From Candidatus Peregrinibacteria bacterium (lineage in GTDB: Bacteria > Patescibacteriota > Gracilibacteria > UBA1369 > LOWO2-01-FULL-3), in NCBI GenBank assembly GCA_018654255.1, contig JABILX010000001.1:145695-209694 (forward strand): 64,000 nucleotides of DNA, given 5' to 3'. Of the stretch, positions 1-10,315 are shown piece by piece. A program made the translations under genes and the position numbers. Below the pieces are notes generated by a model. The model searched no databases. It worked only from the letters and a program-made list of their open reading frames with translations, and was not told the DNA's origin. How positions within the stretch are numbered: position 1 is the first letter of the stretch; each line of letters starts with the position of its first letter.

Positions 1-1
1 A

Positions 2-523
2 GTGGGATTATTTTTCCTAAAGGACCACCCAGTTTACCTAGCAATTTTAATAGTAGTAGCGATTGCTCTAGACGGGGCAGACGGATACGCGGCAAGAAAG
101 TACAGAAGCTCAAAAAGAGGAGCACTTATAGATATATTTGGTGATCGCATCGTGGAAATAACAATACTCTTCGCATACGCATACTGGGGATTAATTTCAT
201 ATGTTTTCCCAGTAATATTCCTCGTAAGAGGGATGACGACTGACTTTATAAGGGTATTAAATACAATATATCCATCAGAAAAATACAAACATCCCTTGGC
301 GCTCGGAGGAGCTATAAACAGGTTTATGAGAGGATTTTACGCAATTCTAAAAGCCTCAGCATTCGTAACCATCCTTCTTGTACCAAAAGTAGGATTCTGG
401 CTAATGGTGTTCGCAGTAGTCATAAATCTATATCGCGGAATTCCGGCTATATTCAATCAACGATCAAAAACACTTTTGAAAACCTTCTTCAAAAGAATAA
501 CAACTCCAGTCAAAGATCGATGA
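2..523 (+). CDS. CDP-alcohol phosphatidyltransferase family protein, probably truncated at the 5' end by the window edge
   Basis: DGYAARKYRSSKRGALIDIFGDR resembles the CDP-AP signature DG-x2-AR-x(~8)-G-x3-D-x3-D (7 rather than 8 residues between AR and G); several hydrophobic segments; begins at window edge. Confidence 0.75.
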   Translation: MGLFFLKDHPVYLAILIVVAIALDGADGYAARKYRSSKRGALIDIFGDRIVEITILFAYAYWGLISYVFPVIFLVRGMTTDFIRVLNTIYPSEKYKHPLALGGAINRFMRGFYAILKASAFVTILLVPKVGFWLMVFAVVINLYRGIPAIFNQRSKTLLKTFFKRITTPVKDR

Positions 524-1128
524 AAAAACGGAAATCGAGATTTCCCTCCACTCACTGTACGCCTGGCAAGCATAGCCTCTTTCAAAGATCCTTTGAAAGC
601 AGTGTAACCTGCCCCAATCTCAGCAGGAAAATGTCCATCAGAGCCACCTGTTTCAGCAAGACCAAGATCTCGAGCCAAGCCTTTGGCTAAACTATTGGAC
701 TCTTCCATAATTATTCTCGCATTAAAAGTCTCTATAGCATCTGGTAAATATTTCTTTGGTAATTTCAAAAAGAAATCAGGATTTATATTCTTTCGCCCGC
801 CTCCACTAAAAGGATGAGCAATACTGCAAACAGCTCCTTGCTTACGCACATTACGAATAACGTCTTCATACTTTCCGGGCTTGATTCGGCGCTTCAAATA
901 ATAGACCAATAGCTCACACCGATCAGTCATAACCTCTTCTCCAATAATAACTTCAAAATCCCTATCCTTGTTCAATCGCGCTACCTCTTTCGCCCCCTTT
1001 ATCTCATTATGATCAGTAATAGCTATACCATCTAAGCCTCTCTTTTTCGCCAACTTCAAAACCCTAGCAGGTTTATTTACGCTGCATCTAGAGTGCTTTG
1101 TATGAGAATGTAGATCGTATTTTTTCAT
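457..1128 (-). CDS. PHP-domain metal-dependent phosphoesterase
   Basis: N-terminal YDLHSHTKHS, ITDHNE and SIAHPF motifs typical of the PHP superfamily. Confidence 0.85.
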   Translation of the reverse strand: MKKYDLHSHTKHSRCSVNKPARVLKLAKKRGLDGIAITDHNEIKGAKEVARLNKDRDFEVIIGEEVMTDRCELLVYYLKRRIKPGKYEDVIRNVRKQGAVCSIAHPFSGGGRKNINPDFFLKLPKKYLPDAIETFNARIIMEESNSLAKGLARDLGLAETGGSDGHFPAEIGAGYTAFKGSLKEAMLARRTVSGGKSRFPFFHRSLTGVVILLKKVFKSVFDR

Positions 1129-1145
1129 CTCGCCGTCGAGATTAT

Positions 1146-2354
1146 TTAAGTCACAACATCAAGCAATTTCTCCTCTTTCACAGCTTTTGCAAGCTCCATT
1201 GCAATTCTGTCTCCATAACTTACCGGTCGTCCATATTTATAAGTCGTTGATGGCGTAAAACGTGTCCCAGGCGATCCAGGAATTCTCATACTGACATCGA
1301 ATACCACAAACTCCTCTTTCCCTTCAAAAGAAGCGATAGCTCCCTGCAAAGCAAACGGTCCAATAATTCCAGGCTCAGCCTCCTTTTTCAACAATTCAAC
1401 AAACTTTTCCCCAGCCACAAACGCCTTTTCCAGAATAGATTCCTTTGTAGTACAAGCAATGTGTCCTGTCTCAATCATTGATGGTTTATATCCAGCATCC
1501 AGTAACGAAGTCTGGACTTTTGCATCCAACCGTAGGAATCCATCCAGGCTAGTTTGTCTTCTAGTATCAGTTCCCATTAGTTCCAATTCATCATCCAAAT
1601 TTGAATAAAAATAATTGAAATTAATCTGCGCTCCAATAATAAATTCTTCAATAACAGATCTCGCCAAATCATCTTCATTCACAGTCCCAGCTTCTATCAT
1701 CGCCCGTCCCTTTTCGAAGTAATCACCAGCTTTTGTTATCACAAAGAACGCCCTCTCGTATCCACGGATCGCTTCATTTACTTTGATCAAAAGTGGCCCC
1801 CCTCCTTCATCAAAATGCTCCTCAAGTCTTTTTCGAGTTTCACCTTCTGACAAAGTTTCTTCGCCAGTACGGACTATTTTTGGAATCCTAATATTAGCTT
1901 TTTCTAGTAAGACATATTGATTGTTCGGTTGATCTCTTTCTTCTAATTTAACGAGATTACGAGTTCCATAGATCGGAACTTTGAAGTCATTTTCAATCTG
2001 AGCAAAATCAAAATAAACCCAGAAATATCTATTGTGAATAAAGATCGTATTCATCTCGCGAAGCTTATCTTGAACCTCAAGTCGAACAACATCAGCGAAC
2101 TTTTCAACTTCAATAATCTCGTCAATACATCCCACAGTCCCATCATCTCTGAACGAATTTGCATCATCACGAGTACGATAATATTTTGCATAAGTTTCGC
2201 TGCGACCTTTTTGGACGATACAAACAGTTCGGAAGCCATATTTCTTTGCCCCTTCACAAACGTCCAGAGCCGAGTGTCCACCAAGCACACCTATTGTGAT
2301 TTTGGAAGGATCATAAGATTTGAGAATTTCTTTTATGTCTTTTTGGGTGATCAT
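1146..2354 (-). CDS. PurP-like ATP-grasp protein (formate-dependent AICAR ligase family), divergent 402-aa paralog
   Basis: Same architecture as the adjacent ORF (GVLGGHSALDVCEGAKKYGF..., RNLVKLEERD, FVVFDVSMRIPGSPGTRFTPSTTYKYGRP). Confidence 0.75.
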   Translation of the reverse strand: MITQKDIKEILKSYDPSKITIGVLGGHSALDVCEGAKKYGFRTVCIVQKGRSETYAKYYRTRDDANSFRDDGTVGCIDEIIEVEKFADVVRLEVQDKLREMNTIFIHNRYFWVYFDFAQIENDFKVPIYGTRNLVKLEERDQPNNQYVLLEKANIRIPKIVRTGEETLSEGETRKRLEEHFDEGGGPLLIKVNEAIRGYERAFFVITKAGDYFEKGRAMIEAGTVNEDDLARSVIEEFIIGAQINFNYFYSNLDDELELMGTDTRRQTSLDGFLRLDAKVQTSLLDAGYKPSMIETGHIACTTKESILEKAFVAGEKFVELLKKEAEPGIIGPFALQGAIASFEGKEEFVVFDVSMRIPGSPGTRFTPSTTYKYGRPVSYGDRIAMELAKAVKEEKLLDVVT

Positions 2355-2399
2355 ATGTTGAAAAGGTTATTATCAGAAAAAAGCGCCCCCATTCTAGCA

Positions 2400-3419
2400 T
2401 TAGCCTAGTACTTCCGGAAGCTTATCTTCCTCTATGGCCTCCTTGATATCCCGGGCCAGCCTTCGTCCCGTACTCATCGGCTCATCATAGCGAAGCCAAG
2501 TATAAGGCGATCCATGAACAAAAGGATTTGTGCCAGCTACAATTCGCGCACTAATCTCAAATACAAAGAAATCCAAATTTGGATCAACGATTGCTTCAAG
2601 GCAGAACGGTCCCCAAAGTCCGCCATCAACAATTTTCTTCGAAGCTTCAACCGCACCTTCTCCCATCTCAAATATCTTCGGCAACAACGATTCACGGACA
2701 ACAATAGGAACATTTCCAGTAATTGTATAAGTAGTCTGAATTCCAACATCGACCTGATCTTTCGCAGCGATTCGACCAACAGAATCAGCATTTGACTCAT
2801 ATCTTTTATCAAAACTCATGATCTCCAATTCGCCAGTCACAGGAGAGTGGAAATAATGTGTATAAATTGGAACACCAACTATATATTCCTGAATTACATA
2901 ACCTCTCTCAGCATCGGGATGCCCTTCCATTCTCTTGTGAAATTCCTCAGGATTATTCGCAATAAAATACCCCTTTCCACCTCCAGCACCATTAAACTTA
3001 ATAATCACAGGCCTATCAATATCTTCAGGCTTATCAAAAAGTTTCGGCATATTTAAGCCCGCATCCAAGAGCCATTTTCTCTCCATACTACGGTCAGATT
3101 CCCATTCAATAATGTTGCGATTTCCATAATGCATTGCTTTAATCTTTTTCACATTTTCAAATCCCAAATAACTAACAAAAGATCCGTGCGGAATAACGAT
3201 CGCCTTCTCATCGATCAATTGTTGTTCAATCTCGAAGTAATCTTCAAATTTCTCAATCTCAATAATCTTGTCCGCAACACCATAGCTCTCATAAGGTTTT
3301 CTCTTGCCCTTCTGGCAAATCGCTATTGTCTCAAAGCCCTCCTCCTTCGCTCCTTTCAGAATCTGCAGAGCGGTGTGGCTGGCTAATGTTGCTATCTTGT
3401 AATCTTTTGGGTTGGCCAT
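2400..3419 (-). CDS. purP: 5-formaminoimidazole-4-carboxamide-1-beta-D-ribofuranosyl 5'-monophosphate synthetase (PurP family)
   Basis: IATLASHTALQILKGAKEEGF, HYGNRNIIEWE, FNGAGGGKGYFIA, FFVFEISARIVAGTNPFVHGSPYTWL; ORF track start is TTG at 3446, ATG at 3419 preferred. Confidence 0.85.
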   Translation of the reverse strand: MANPKDYKIATLASHTALQILKGAKEEGFETIAICQKGKRKPYESYGVADKIIEIEKFEDYFEIEQQLIDEKAIVIPHGSFVSYLGFENVKKIKAMHYGNRNIIEWESDRSMERKWLLDAGLNMPKLFDKPEDIDRPVIIKFNGAGGGKGYFIANNPEEFHKRMEGHPDAERGYVIQEYIVGVPIYTHYFHSPVTGELEIMSFDKRYESNADSVGRIAAKDQVDVGIQTTYTITGNVPIVVRESLLPKIFEMGEGAVEASKKIVDGGLWGPFCLEAIVDPNLDFFVFEISARIVAGTNPFVHGSPYTWLRYDEPMSTGRRLARDIKEAIEEDKLPEVLG

Positions 3420-3527
3420 AAATTTAAATTTTAGGTCTTTTGACAAACATACAACACAAATAAAGATTTGTCTAGCACTTTTAAAAATACCTTGTAATCA
3501 ATCCTAACCAAAAACCACCCTAACAGA

Positions 3528-3556
3528 TTGAAAAACAACTCGTTTTATGGTAGAAT
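3528..3556 (+). promoter_or_regulatory. Candidate sigma70-type promoter for the 3563 gene: TTGAAA-17 bp-TAGAAT
   Basis: -35 TTGAAA 3528-3533, 17-bp spacer, -10 TAGAAT 3551-3556; predicted TSS coincides with the ATG at 3563. Confidence 0.6.
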
Positions 3557-3562
3557 ATTTAG

Positions 3563-3886
3563 ATGAAAATAAACAAAAAAATAAAAAATTTGATTCAAAC
3601 ATCGCTATTGATTTCGCCAAAAAACAGAAAAGAAATACTTTCTGGGCTTCCAGGAAAAACGCAAAAGCAAAAAGGGGAGCTATTAACAATTCTCGAATCT
3701 GAAAAAAAAGAATTAGGAACACATGTAAAAGAAGCGATCCAAAACGATGCAGAAGGAACAAAAACTATACTAAGAAGACTTGAATCAAGAGGGAAAAGAC
3801 GCTTGAACAATAAGATAGAATCAATAGACAGAGAAAAAGAGGGAAAAGACGCAGAAACATTACTGGATGAATTAAACCAAGTATAA
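3563..3886 (+). CDS. Hypothetical charged protein (107 aa), first gene of cluster 3563-9479
   Basis: ORF with promoter; stop is 3 bp from the next ORF start at 3890. Confidence 0.6.
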   Translation: MKINKKIKNLIQTSLLISPKNRKEILSGLPGKTQKQKGELLTILESEKKELGTHVKEAIQNDAEGTKTILRRLESRGKRRLNNKIESIDREKEGKDAETLLDELNQV

Positions 3887-3889
3887 GCA

Positions 3890-6800
3890 ATGCCAGAAAA
3901 ACTAAACAGAGAGCATGTAAGACAAGAAGCCGAGAGAATCGACATGCTTGACGAAAGCATAGATCACAAAGTCAAAGGTGTAGATGACAAGTTAGCAGGA
4001 AAATACACCTCAGACACAATTACACTAGCAGACAAGATTGAAAGATCAGAAATACACGAAGAAGACAAACAACAACTTCTGAAAGAGATCAAAACCGAAT
4101 TGTCAACGCTGAAAACAAAAAGATCTCTCAAAAAAAGAGAGAAAGATTTTAATAAAAAATTGGATTCTTGGATCAACGAAGTGGAAAGCGGCGAAAAACT
4201 CAGAGAAGAACTGCGAAAATATGTTAATGAAAATCAAAAATATCTTCCAATGGCAAAGATTGCCATTATAGGCTCAAAAGACATAACAACAGAAGAACTT
4301 AAAGCCATCAAAGAAGAAATTGAGGCTAATAAAAATGATTATAAAAAATTCCAAGAGATACAAAAAATGCTTCCAAAAGAACTAGATCAAGCATTTTTGG
4401 ATATCTGTTTTATTAAATATTTGGACGAGAACAAAGAGCCCAAAATAGAAGACATTATAAAAGGTCTAAAAGAAGTAAAAGTAAAGCAGGAAAAAATCTT
4501 AGAAGTTCAAAAAGAAACAATTCTTCTAACAAAGAAACTAAGAGACATTAAGCAATTAGAATCCGAAGAAACAATGTCTTTAGAACAGCAGGAATTAGTA
4601 ACGGTTTTAGTAGAAATGCTGAATACAAAAGATGTAGGATCGTCAATCAAAGAACTAGAATTGGACGAAGCACTTAAACAAGCAAAAAGAAATCAAGAAA
4701 AATTGAAAATGACGATTAAAATAATTGAAGCGGAAGAAGAAATGAGAGCTGCAAAAGAAAAAAAAGACATCTTAGAAAAACAATTAACATACTTTAAATT
4801 AATCAAAAAACAGCTTGAAGAAAACGTAAAGGATGCAGGAAAATCCTTTTCAAAGCTACTAAAAGAAACAAACGACAAAGGAGAACAAGAATTTTATTTA
4901 GCACAACTAATAGCAATCCAAGAGGATGCAAAAGCAAAATCTGGCACAATCCAAAAACAAATAGATAACGTTGACTTTGCATTAAATAACCTTGAAGCAG
5001 AAGATCAGTACATAAAAGAATTGATTGACGCAAATAAGGCATTTAGCAAGGAGGCAAAAGAATTTGCAAAAAGAAAATCAGAATTTTTAGGGGAAAAGAT
5101 AAAAGATTTAGAAGAAAGAGAAGAAAAAATAAAAAAAGAAACGAATAGAATCATTGCTCAGTTAAAAAAAGGCAATTTGACCGAGGAGAGAAAGGATGAA
5201 CTAAGAGGAAGAGATCACGAACTGCTTGTAGAAGAGATGAGAATAAAAGTTGAAAAAAAATATTTTGAACTCGAACAAAAAGCAGCGAAAAACAAATTCG
5301 ATCCAAGAGAATGGCTAGCATTTATCAAGGAAAATAAAAGAAGAAATCCAGACCTAGCGAAAACAGCAAGAATAGGTATTAGTTTATACACACCAAGATA
5401 TCTTAAAAGGCACGAAGCAATAAAAAAAGTTAATAATAACCTTCTTCCACTTCACCAAAATCTTGGAAGAATCTACGGGTTATTAGACTCAGCAGGTGAC
5501 AGGAACTTGAGCCAAGAAGTGCTTGATGATTGGAATAAAACTTTAGGAGATGCAAAGGATGAATTCCTAAAAGAAGAAATGTGGATCGATGTGCAAAATG
5601 GAGGTGCTGAAATTTTATCGTTGATTGAATTATTTAAAGCTAATGGACTCAACCAACTAGATCCGATTATGGGAACGCTGACACAAATGCAGTCAAATTA
5701 TAAATCGCTCCAATCACTATACGGCCATGACCAATCTGAACTTGTAAGAATAACAGACAAAATATCCCAATTAGAGGCAGATACGACATGGAACGGAATA
5801 AAACACTTCGCCAAGACAGAAGGATTGATAATTGGAGGAGCAGTTGTCGGCGCAACGCTATTTGCAATACCAGGAGGGCAGTTTGCAGGTGCTGTAGCGC
5901 TTGGAGGGGTGTCAAAATTTATACTTGTATCAGCTTGTGCAGGTGTTGGTATGACATTAGGTACCGAAATAGCAAAACCTTTTGCAGGGTTTACCCCAGA
6001 CTTCAGTATAGAAAATCTAGCATACAGCTCGGCAAGAAATACACTAATGTCAATGGCGTTTATGGGAGCAGGAAGATTTGTAGGTGGTGAACTAGGGGCG
6101 GTATTGAGATCAGGTACTGGGGGAAGAGTCGCAAACGGTGTTAATTGGGTAAAAAATGGAATTGATAAAGGTTTGGGTAAAATTGCTGGAGCAGGAGGAG
6201 GTGCTACAAATAGATGTGCAATGGGAAGATATATGGCTGGGCACATGTTTCAAGAAACGGGGGAAGAGTTAGCAGAGAATTGGGCTGAGAAAACCCACCC
6301 ACTTCTTGGAATAATGGCATCAACTTTTAACGCAATGGACGGTGTTAACGTCAACGTGGACGTGTCTTCTAGTCCAGCCTTAAGAGTTCTCTCACAAGAA
6401 GCAGAAGTATCTATCAAATCTGTAAAAAATAACAACGTAACATTCGAATACAATCCAGAAAACAAACAATTCATTTTAGACACCATTTCACAAAATGGAG
6501 GGACTTTAGTTAACCAAGGATCTGTATTGGTATGTGAATTTTACCAAGGAAGAGAAAAAATAACATACAAATTTCTACCATCAACAGTTCCATTTGAAGC
6601 ACGTCAATTTTTAGCAACGGATTTTGGAAAATCATTAAATGAAAAATTTAAAGTAAAATTTAAAAATAATTTAGAAGCAGAATTTGAAGGTAGTACAACA
6701 AGATTCCGCGCAATATTGGAAGCAGAGGGATATGTATGCCTAGAACTAGAAGGAAAAATAATTGCTGCTAAAAACAATCAAAGGATTCTCTTTCGTCCTG

Positions 6801-8674
6801 CGAAGAATCCAACAACAGAAATAGGAAGATATAAAAGAGACTTAGGAGAATTAGCACAAAGAGGGAGAAGGATGATTCTTAGCCCTGTGTCACAAACTAG
6901 GAATATGAGCAGAGCTCATAGTGGAAATGAAAATACTTTATTAAGTATAGCAGCTGAAGTCCCAGCAAGTGTGATGGAAGAGGCCCAAGTAGCAGCAGCC
7001 GCTGCAGTAGGAGGAATTGTTAACACGCCAGGAATAACAAATCAAAGAAAACAACAATTAATCAGAAGAGCGTTTGTCGCAGCGGAAACAGACACAACCG
7101 TAGATACAACCGCAGAAACAACAATTGACAGAAGTAAATTAGTAGCAAGAGCCCCAGCAATAACCCCAGACATGTCAGTAGGACAAATTAAAGCGATTGA
7201 ATTTGTCTACAACATAGATACCCAAAAGAAAATAGACAGAATATTTGAAGGTTTGGAAGGTGTCCCGGCAGAAACACAGACAGAATTAAGGGAATATATT
7301 GAAGAACTAGCTCTGGCACAACACGAAAAAAACCCTGAACAATATGTGAGCCACGGTTTTGATCATTCATTGAGTGTTATGGGTCACACAGAAAATGCAA
7401 TGGAAAGCGACCCAGAAATAGTTCAAACAATGATGTCAAAATACGGGATCACAGAAGTAGAATCAAAATTCATGATGAGGATGGTTGCAGTGTTCCATGA
7501 TTTTGGATACCCAGATGTTGGGGATTTAGGAAAAGCACTTCACGGAGTCACTGGTGCATTAATAGCGGCAAAGCCAAAATTCATAAAAATGATGGAAGAA
7601 ATATTAGTGAAAAATCCAGCTGATAAAGCAAAATTTGAGATTTTAATGCAAGACTTCCAGGACGCAATCTTGTATCACTCAGCAGATAAGGTAGAGATAC
7701 ACAGGGATACAAAGATCAAATTAAAACGCGGAGAATTTATCATTAATTCCGAAAACATTATTGAGATTGTAAGAGAATTAAAAAGGAACAAAGATTTTCC
7801 TACAGACGTTATTGAAATCCATTGTTCAGAGTCAAATATAGCAAAAATGCAAAAATTACTCGTTGAAGAGGGGCATAGTTTAGATAATATTAAATTTGTG
7901 CCAGTAGAGGAAGGTGCGAAGTTTAAAGGTAGAAGAGTTGATCTAGCTAAAAAGAATGACAAACTGCTTGGTATTGAGTTTAAGGAAGCGTCTCTACAAA
8001 ACGATCCTCTAAACTACATGATAAGAGTTGCTGATAATGTCGACATGGTAAAAGATAGGGTCTCGCCATTCCAAGCAACAGAAATATTTAAACAAATATA
8101 TAGAGATTTTGGACCAGGAACTGATACAGGATTAGTATTGGTCGAATTAGAAGACTGTAAAGATCTAAAAGCACTATTGAAAATCAAGACCATAAGAGAA
8201 AAACTAGCAGAATATGGCGTAAATACAAACCAAGATGCAAAAGGCATTATTAAAGATTTTAAAAGGGCAATGATTCAAAAAAGAATAAATGACCCTAAAT
8301 ATGCTAGCGAAGTAGAACAGTATCGTGATAAAATACCAAAAATAGGAATGATGACAAACAGTCAATCGGTACGACACTTCGGAGGTTGTGAAAGCGTGGT
8401 AGATGTAAGATTAAAGGGTGCCGTTCTGACTGTACAAGTAGATTTAGAAACATATAATGAGTTAAACAAAATTAAGGTCATCGAAGAGGCACTTGATGCT
8501 GATGGTGTTACAAACAAAGTTAGAGTTGGAGTTGGAGACTATCAAATATGGAGAGCATACGAAGCTTACAGAAGTCTTAAGAATAATGGAGAGAATATAT
8601 CAATTAGAATTGTAACAGGTGAAGGATCTAATCAAAGAGTATTAAACCAAAACTATAAACCAGAGTCAGTCTAA
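3890..8674 (+). CDS. Very large protein (1594 aa): long coiled-coil N-terminus, Gly-rich hydrophobic segment, C-terminal HD-domain
   Basis: Extensive K/E-rich heptad-like sequence; LIIGGAVVGATLFAIPGGQFAGAVALGGVSKFILVSACAGVGMTLG; HD-type residues HGFDHS...VFHDFGYPDVGD...LHGVTGA...LYHSADK...RVADNVDMVKDR. Confidence 0.8.
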   Translation: MPEKLNREHVRQEAERIDMLDESIDHKVKGVDDKLAGKYTSDTITLADKIERSEIHEEDKQQLLKEIKTELSTLKTKRSLKKREKDFNKKLDSWINEVESGEKLREELRKYVNENQKYLPMAKIAIIGSKDITTEELKAIKEEIEANKNDYKKFQEIQKMLPKELDQAFLDICFIKYLDENKEPKIEDIIKGLKEVKVKQEKILEVQKETILLTKKLRDIKQLESEETMSLEQQELVTVLVEMLNTKDVGSSIKELELDEALKQAKRNQEKLKMTIKIIEAEEEMRAAKEKKDILEKQLTYFKLIKKQLEENVKDAGKSFSKLLKETNDKGEQEFYLAQLIAIQEDAKAKSGTIQKQIDNVDFALNNLEAEDQYIKELIDANKAFSKEAKEFAKRKSEFLGEKIKDLEEREEKIKKETNRIIAQLKKGNLTEERKDELRGRDHELLVEEMRIKVEKKYFELEQKAAKNKFDPREWLAFIKENKRRNPDLAKTARIGISLYTPRYLKRHEAIKKVNNNLLPLHQNLGRIYGLLDSAGDRNLSQEVLDDWNKTLGDAKDEFLKEEMWIDVQNGGAEILSLIELFKANGLNQLDPIMGTLTQMQSNYKSLQSLYGHDQSELVRITDKISQLEADTTWNGIKHFAKTEGLIIGGAVVGATLFAIPGGQFAGAVALGGVSKFILVSACAGVGMTLGTEIAKPFAGFTPDFSIENLAYSSARNTLMSMAFMGAGRFVGGELGAVLRSGTGGRVANGVNWVKNGIDKGLGKIAGAGGGATNRCAMGRYMAGHMFQETGEELAENWAEKTHPLLGIMASTFNAMDGVNVNVDVSSSPALRVLSQEAEVSIKSVKNNNVTFEYNPENKQFILDTISQNGGTLVNQGSVLVCEFYQGREKITYKFLPSTVPFEARQFLATDFGKSLNEKFKVKFKNNLEAEFEGSTTRFRAILEAEGYVCLELEGKIIAAKNNQRILFRPAKNPTTEIGRYKRDLGELAQRGRRMILSPVSQTRNMSRAHSGNENTLLSIAAEVPASVMEEAQVAAAAAVGGIVNTPGITNQRKQQLIRRAFVAAETDTTVDTTAETTIDRSKLVARAPAITPDMSVGQIKAIEFVYNIDTQKKIDRIFEGLEGVPAETQTELREYIEELALAQHEKNPEQYVSHGFDHSLSVMGHTENAMESDPEIVQTMMSKYGITEVESKFMMRMVAVFHDFGYPDVGDLGKALHGVTGALIAAKPKFIKMMEEILVKNPADKAKFEILMQDFQDAILYHSADKVEIHRDTKIKLKRGEFIINSENIIEIVRELKRNKDFPTDVIEIHCSESNIAKMQKLLVEEGHSLDNIKFVPVEEGAKFKGRRVDLAKKNDKLLGIEFKEASLQNDPLNYMIRVADNVDMVKDRVSPFQATEIFKQIYRDFGPGTDTGLVLVELEDCKDLKALLKIKTIREKLAEYGVNTNQDAKGIIKDFKRAMIQKRINDPKYASEVEQYRDKIPKIGMMTNSQSVRHFGGCESVVDVRLKGAVLTVQVDLETYNELNKIKVIEEALDADGVTNKVRVGVGDYQIWRAYEAYRSLKNNGENISIRIVTGEGSNQRVLNQNYKPESV

Positions 8675-8738
8675 GAAACACCAAAAATTGATAAGGGCGG
8701 AAGTCGTCAGTTAATAACAAAATAATAACCACAAAAAT

Positions 8739-9479
8739 ATGGGTGAAGAAAGTGCGGAAGAATTCCAACAAAGACTTGAAGAAGACCCTGATTGGCAAGT
8801 ATACCAAAAAGCAAAGCAAGAAAAAGAGTTTGAAGGAACCTCCCAAGGTATGATACTTAAATCATTAGAAGAACAAGCCCAAAAAGAAGGTACAGAAGCA
8901 AGCTTTAAAATGGGAGATCACGGTCGAAATGAATATAGATACGGCGACCAATCCGCAGTAGAACAGCTTCACTTAAGCCCAGGAGGAGTGGCCGTGGCAT
9001 ACACAAACATGTTAGATCTCCAAAAAGAATGGTGGAGAAAAGCTTTCTTAGAAGATAGATATGGAGGGGATATCAATAAGATCGGACTATTTGCCCCATC
9101 TTTACTAGAAACAATAGAGCTCAAGCTCGGCAAAGAAGGCGCAGAGCAATTTAGAATCGATAAATTGTTACAAGAAGCAGGCTTAGAAGGTGGAGAAGTT
9201 GAAGAATTTGCAGAATATGAGATGTATAGCGGGCAGCTAGGAAAAGCTGAGTACGAAATAATTACCAAAATTACACAAGTTCTAAGAGCGGCAGTCCAAC
9301 CCAATTTTGACATTAGATTCGATAATGGAGGAGGTGATATGTGGAGAAAAATAAGATTAGTACCATTAAATAGAGAAGCGCAACTAGCCTTAATAAATGG
9401 CGGTCCAATTTTAGACGCAGCACTTACAAACATCGTGGATAACCACACTCAACTAGTAGAGGCTTTAAAAGCAGCTTAA
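8739..9479 (+). CDS. Hypothetical protein (246 aa), same strand as the HD-domain megaprotein
   Basis: Intact ORF, 64 bp downstream of 8674, A-rich upstream sequence ccacaaaaatATG. Confidence 0.65.
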   Translation: MGEESAEEFQQRLEEDPDWQVYQKAKQEKEFEGTSQGMILKSLEEQAQKEGTEASFKMGDHGRNEYRYGDQSAVEQLHLSPGGVAVAYTNMLDLQKEWWRKAFLEDRYGGDINKIGLFAPSLLETIELKLGKEGAEQFRIDKLLQEAGLEGGEVEEFAEYEMYSGQLGKAEYEIITKITQVLRAAVQPNFDIRFDNGGGDMWRKIRLVPLNREAQLALINGGPILDAALTNIVDNHTQLVEALKAA

Positions 9480-10256
9480 ACCTAGGCTCACCCCACCCAC
9501 CACAAACAAATACCACGCGAACCATTTCAGTGAATGGTTTTTCAAAAACCGCATCAACCAATAAATAGAAAAATATCCGACAACAGCTGACATCAAAAAC
9601 CCTGCCAAAACAGGATGAAAATCAGGACTACCAATAGCAGACACATCGATATCCCCCAGCTGATCATAAATAATCAAAGCCGCCGCCCCAGCTATAGCAA
9701 CACCGCCCAACAAAAACGAAAATCTAGCAGCCTCTTCCCTCTTCACACCATTGATCAATCCACCCGAGATAGTAGATCCCGAACGAGAAACTCCAGGTAT
9801 CAAAGCAACAGATTGAAACAAACCAATTACCAAAGCATTCCACCACTTTAGATCACTGACAGGTACTTTCTTCTTTTTACGCTGGCCATACCATTCAGCG
9901 ACCAAAAACAAAATACCCACACAAATCATAAACACACCAACACTCATAGAATTCCGCATTGCAGGCCCCTCAAAAAAATCTTTCAAGCCAAAACCAATCG
10001 CAACGACAGGTAACGTTCCAACGACAAGCAAGACAGTGAGCCGCTTATTGCGAAGCAAACAAATGAAATCTCTCCAAAAATAAGCCAAAATTGCCACCAA
10101 TGTCCCAACATGAACGGCTACATCAAAACTCAGCAACGACTCAACCTCAAGCCCAAGTATTGACTCGCCCAAAACCAAGTGCCCGCTCGACGAAATAGGG
10201 AGAAACTCAGTTACTCCTTGCACGGCACCCAAAATTGCAGCGTCTAATATTTCCAT
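9465..10256 (-). CDS. uppP: Undecaprenyl-diphosphatase
   Basis: GAVQGVTEFLPISSSGHLVLGE and IPGVSRSGSTISGGL motifs; ORF track starts at 10265 but the MEILDAA start at 10256 fits the family better. Confidence 0.95.
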   Translation of the reverse strand: MEILDAAILGAVQGVTEFLPISSSGHLVLGESILGLEVESLLSFDVAVHVGTLVAILAYFWRDFICLLRNKRLTVLLVVGTLPVVAIGFGLKDFFEGPAMRNSMSVGVFMICVGILFLVAEWYGQRKKKKVPVSDLKWWNALVIGLFQSVALIPGVSRSGSTISGGLINGVKREEAARFSFLLGGVAIAGAAALIIYDQLGDIDVSAIGSPDFHPVLAGFLMSAVVGYFSIYWLMRFLKNHSLKWFAWYLFVVGGVSLGLSCF

Positions 10257-10315
10257 ACGACACAAATTCTACCAAATCTCCCGAACTTAACCACCCCTTT
10301 TACTTAAGTCCGAAC

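Noticed and set aside
3788-3852. 15-bp exact direct repeat agagggaaaagacgc (3788 and 3838)
   Set aside because: Copies are 50 bp apart and in different reading frames inside an A/G-rich ORF; probably chance.
5698-6246. 182-aa minus-strand ORF, Pro/Ala-rich
   Set aside because: Shadow of the Gly-rich coding segment of the 1594-aa protein.
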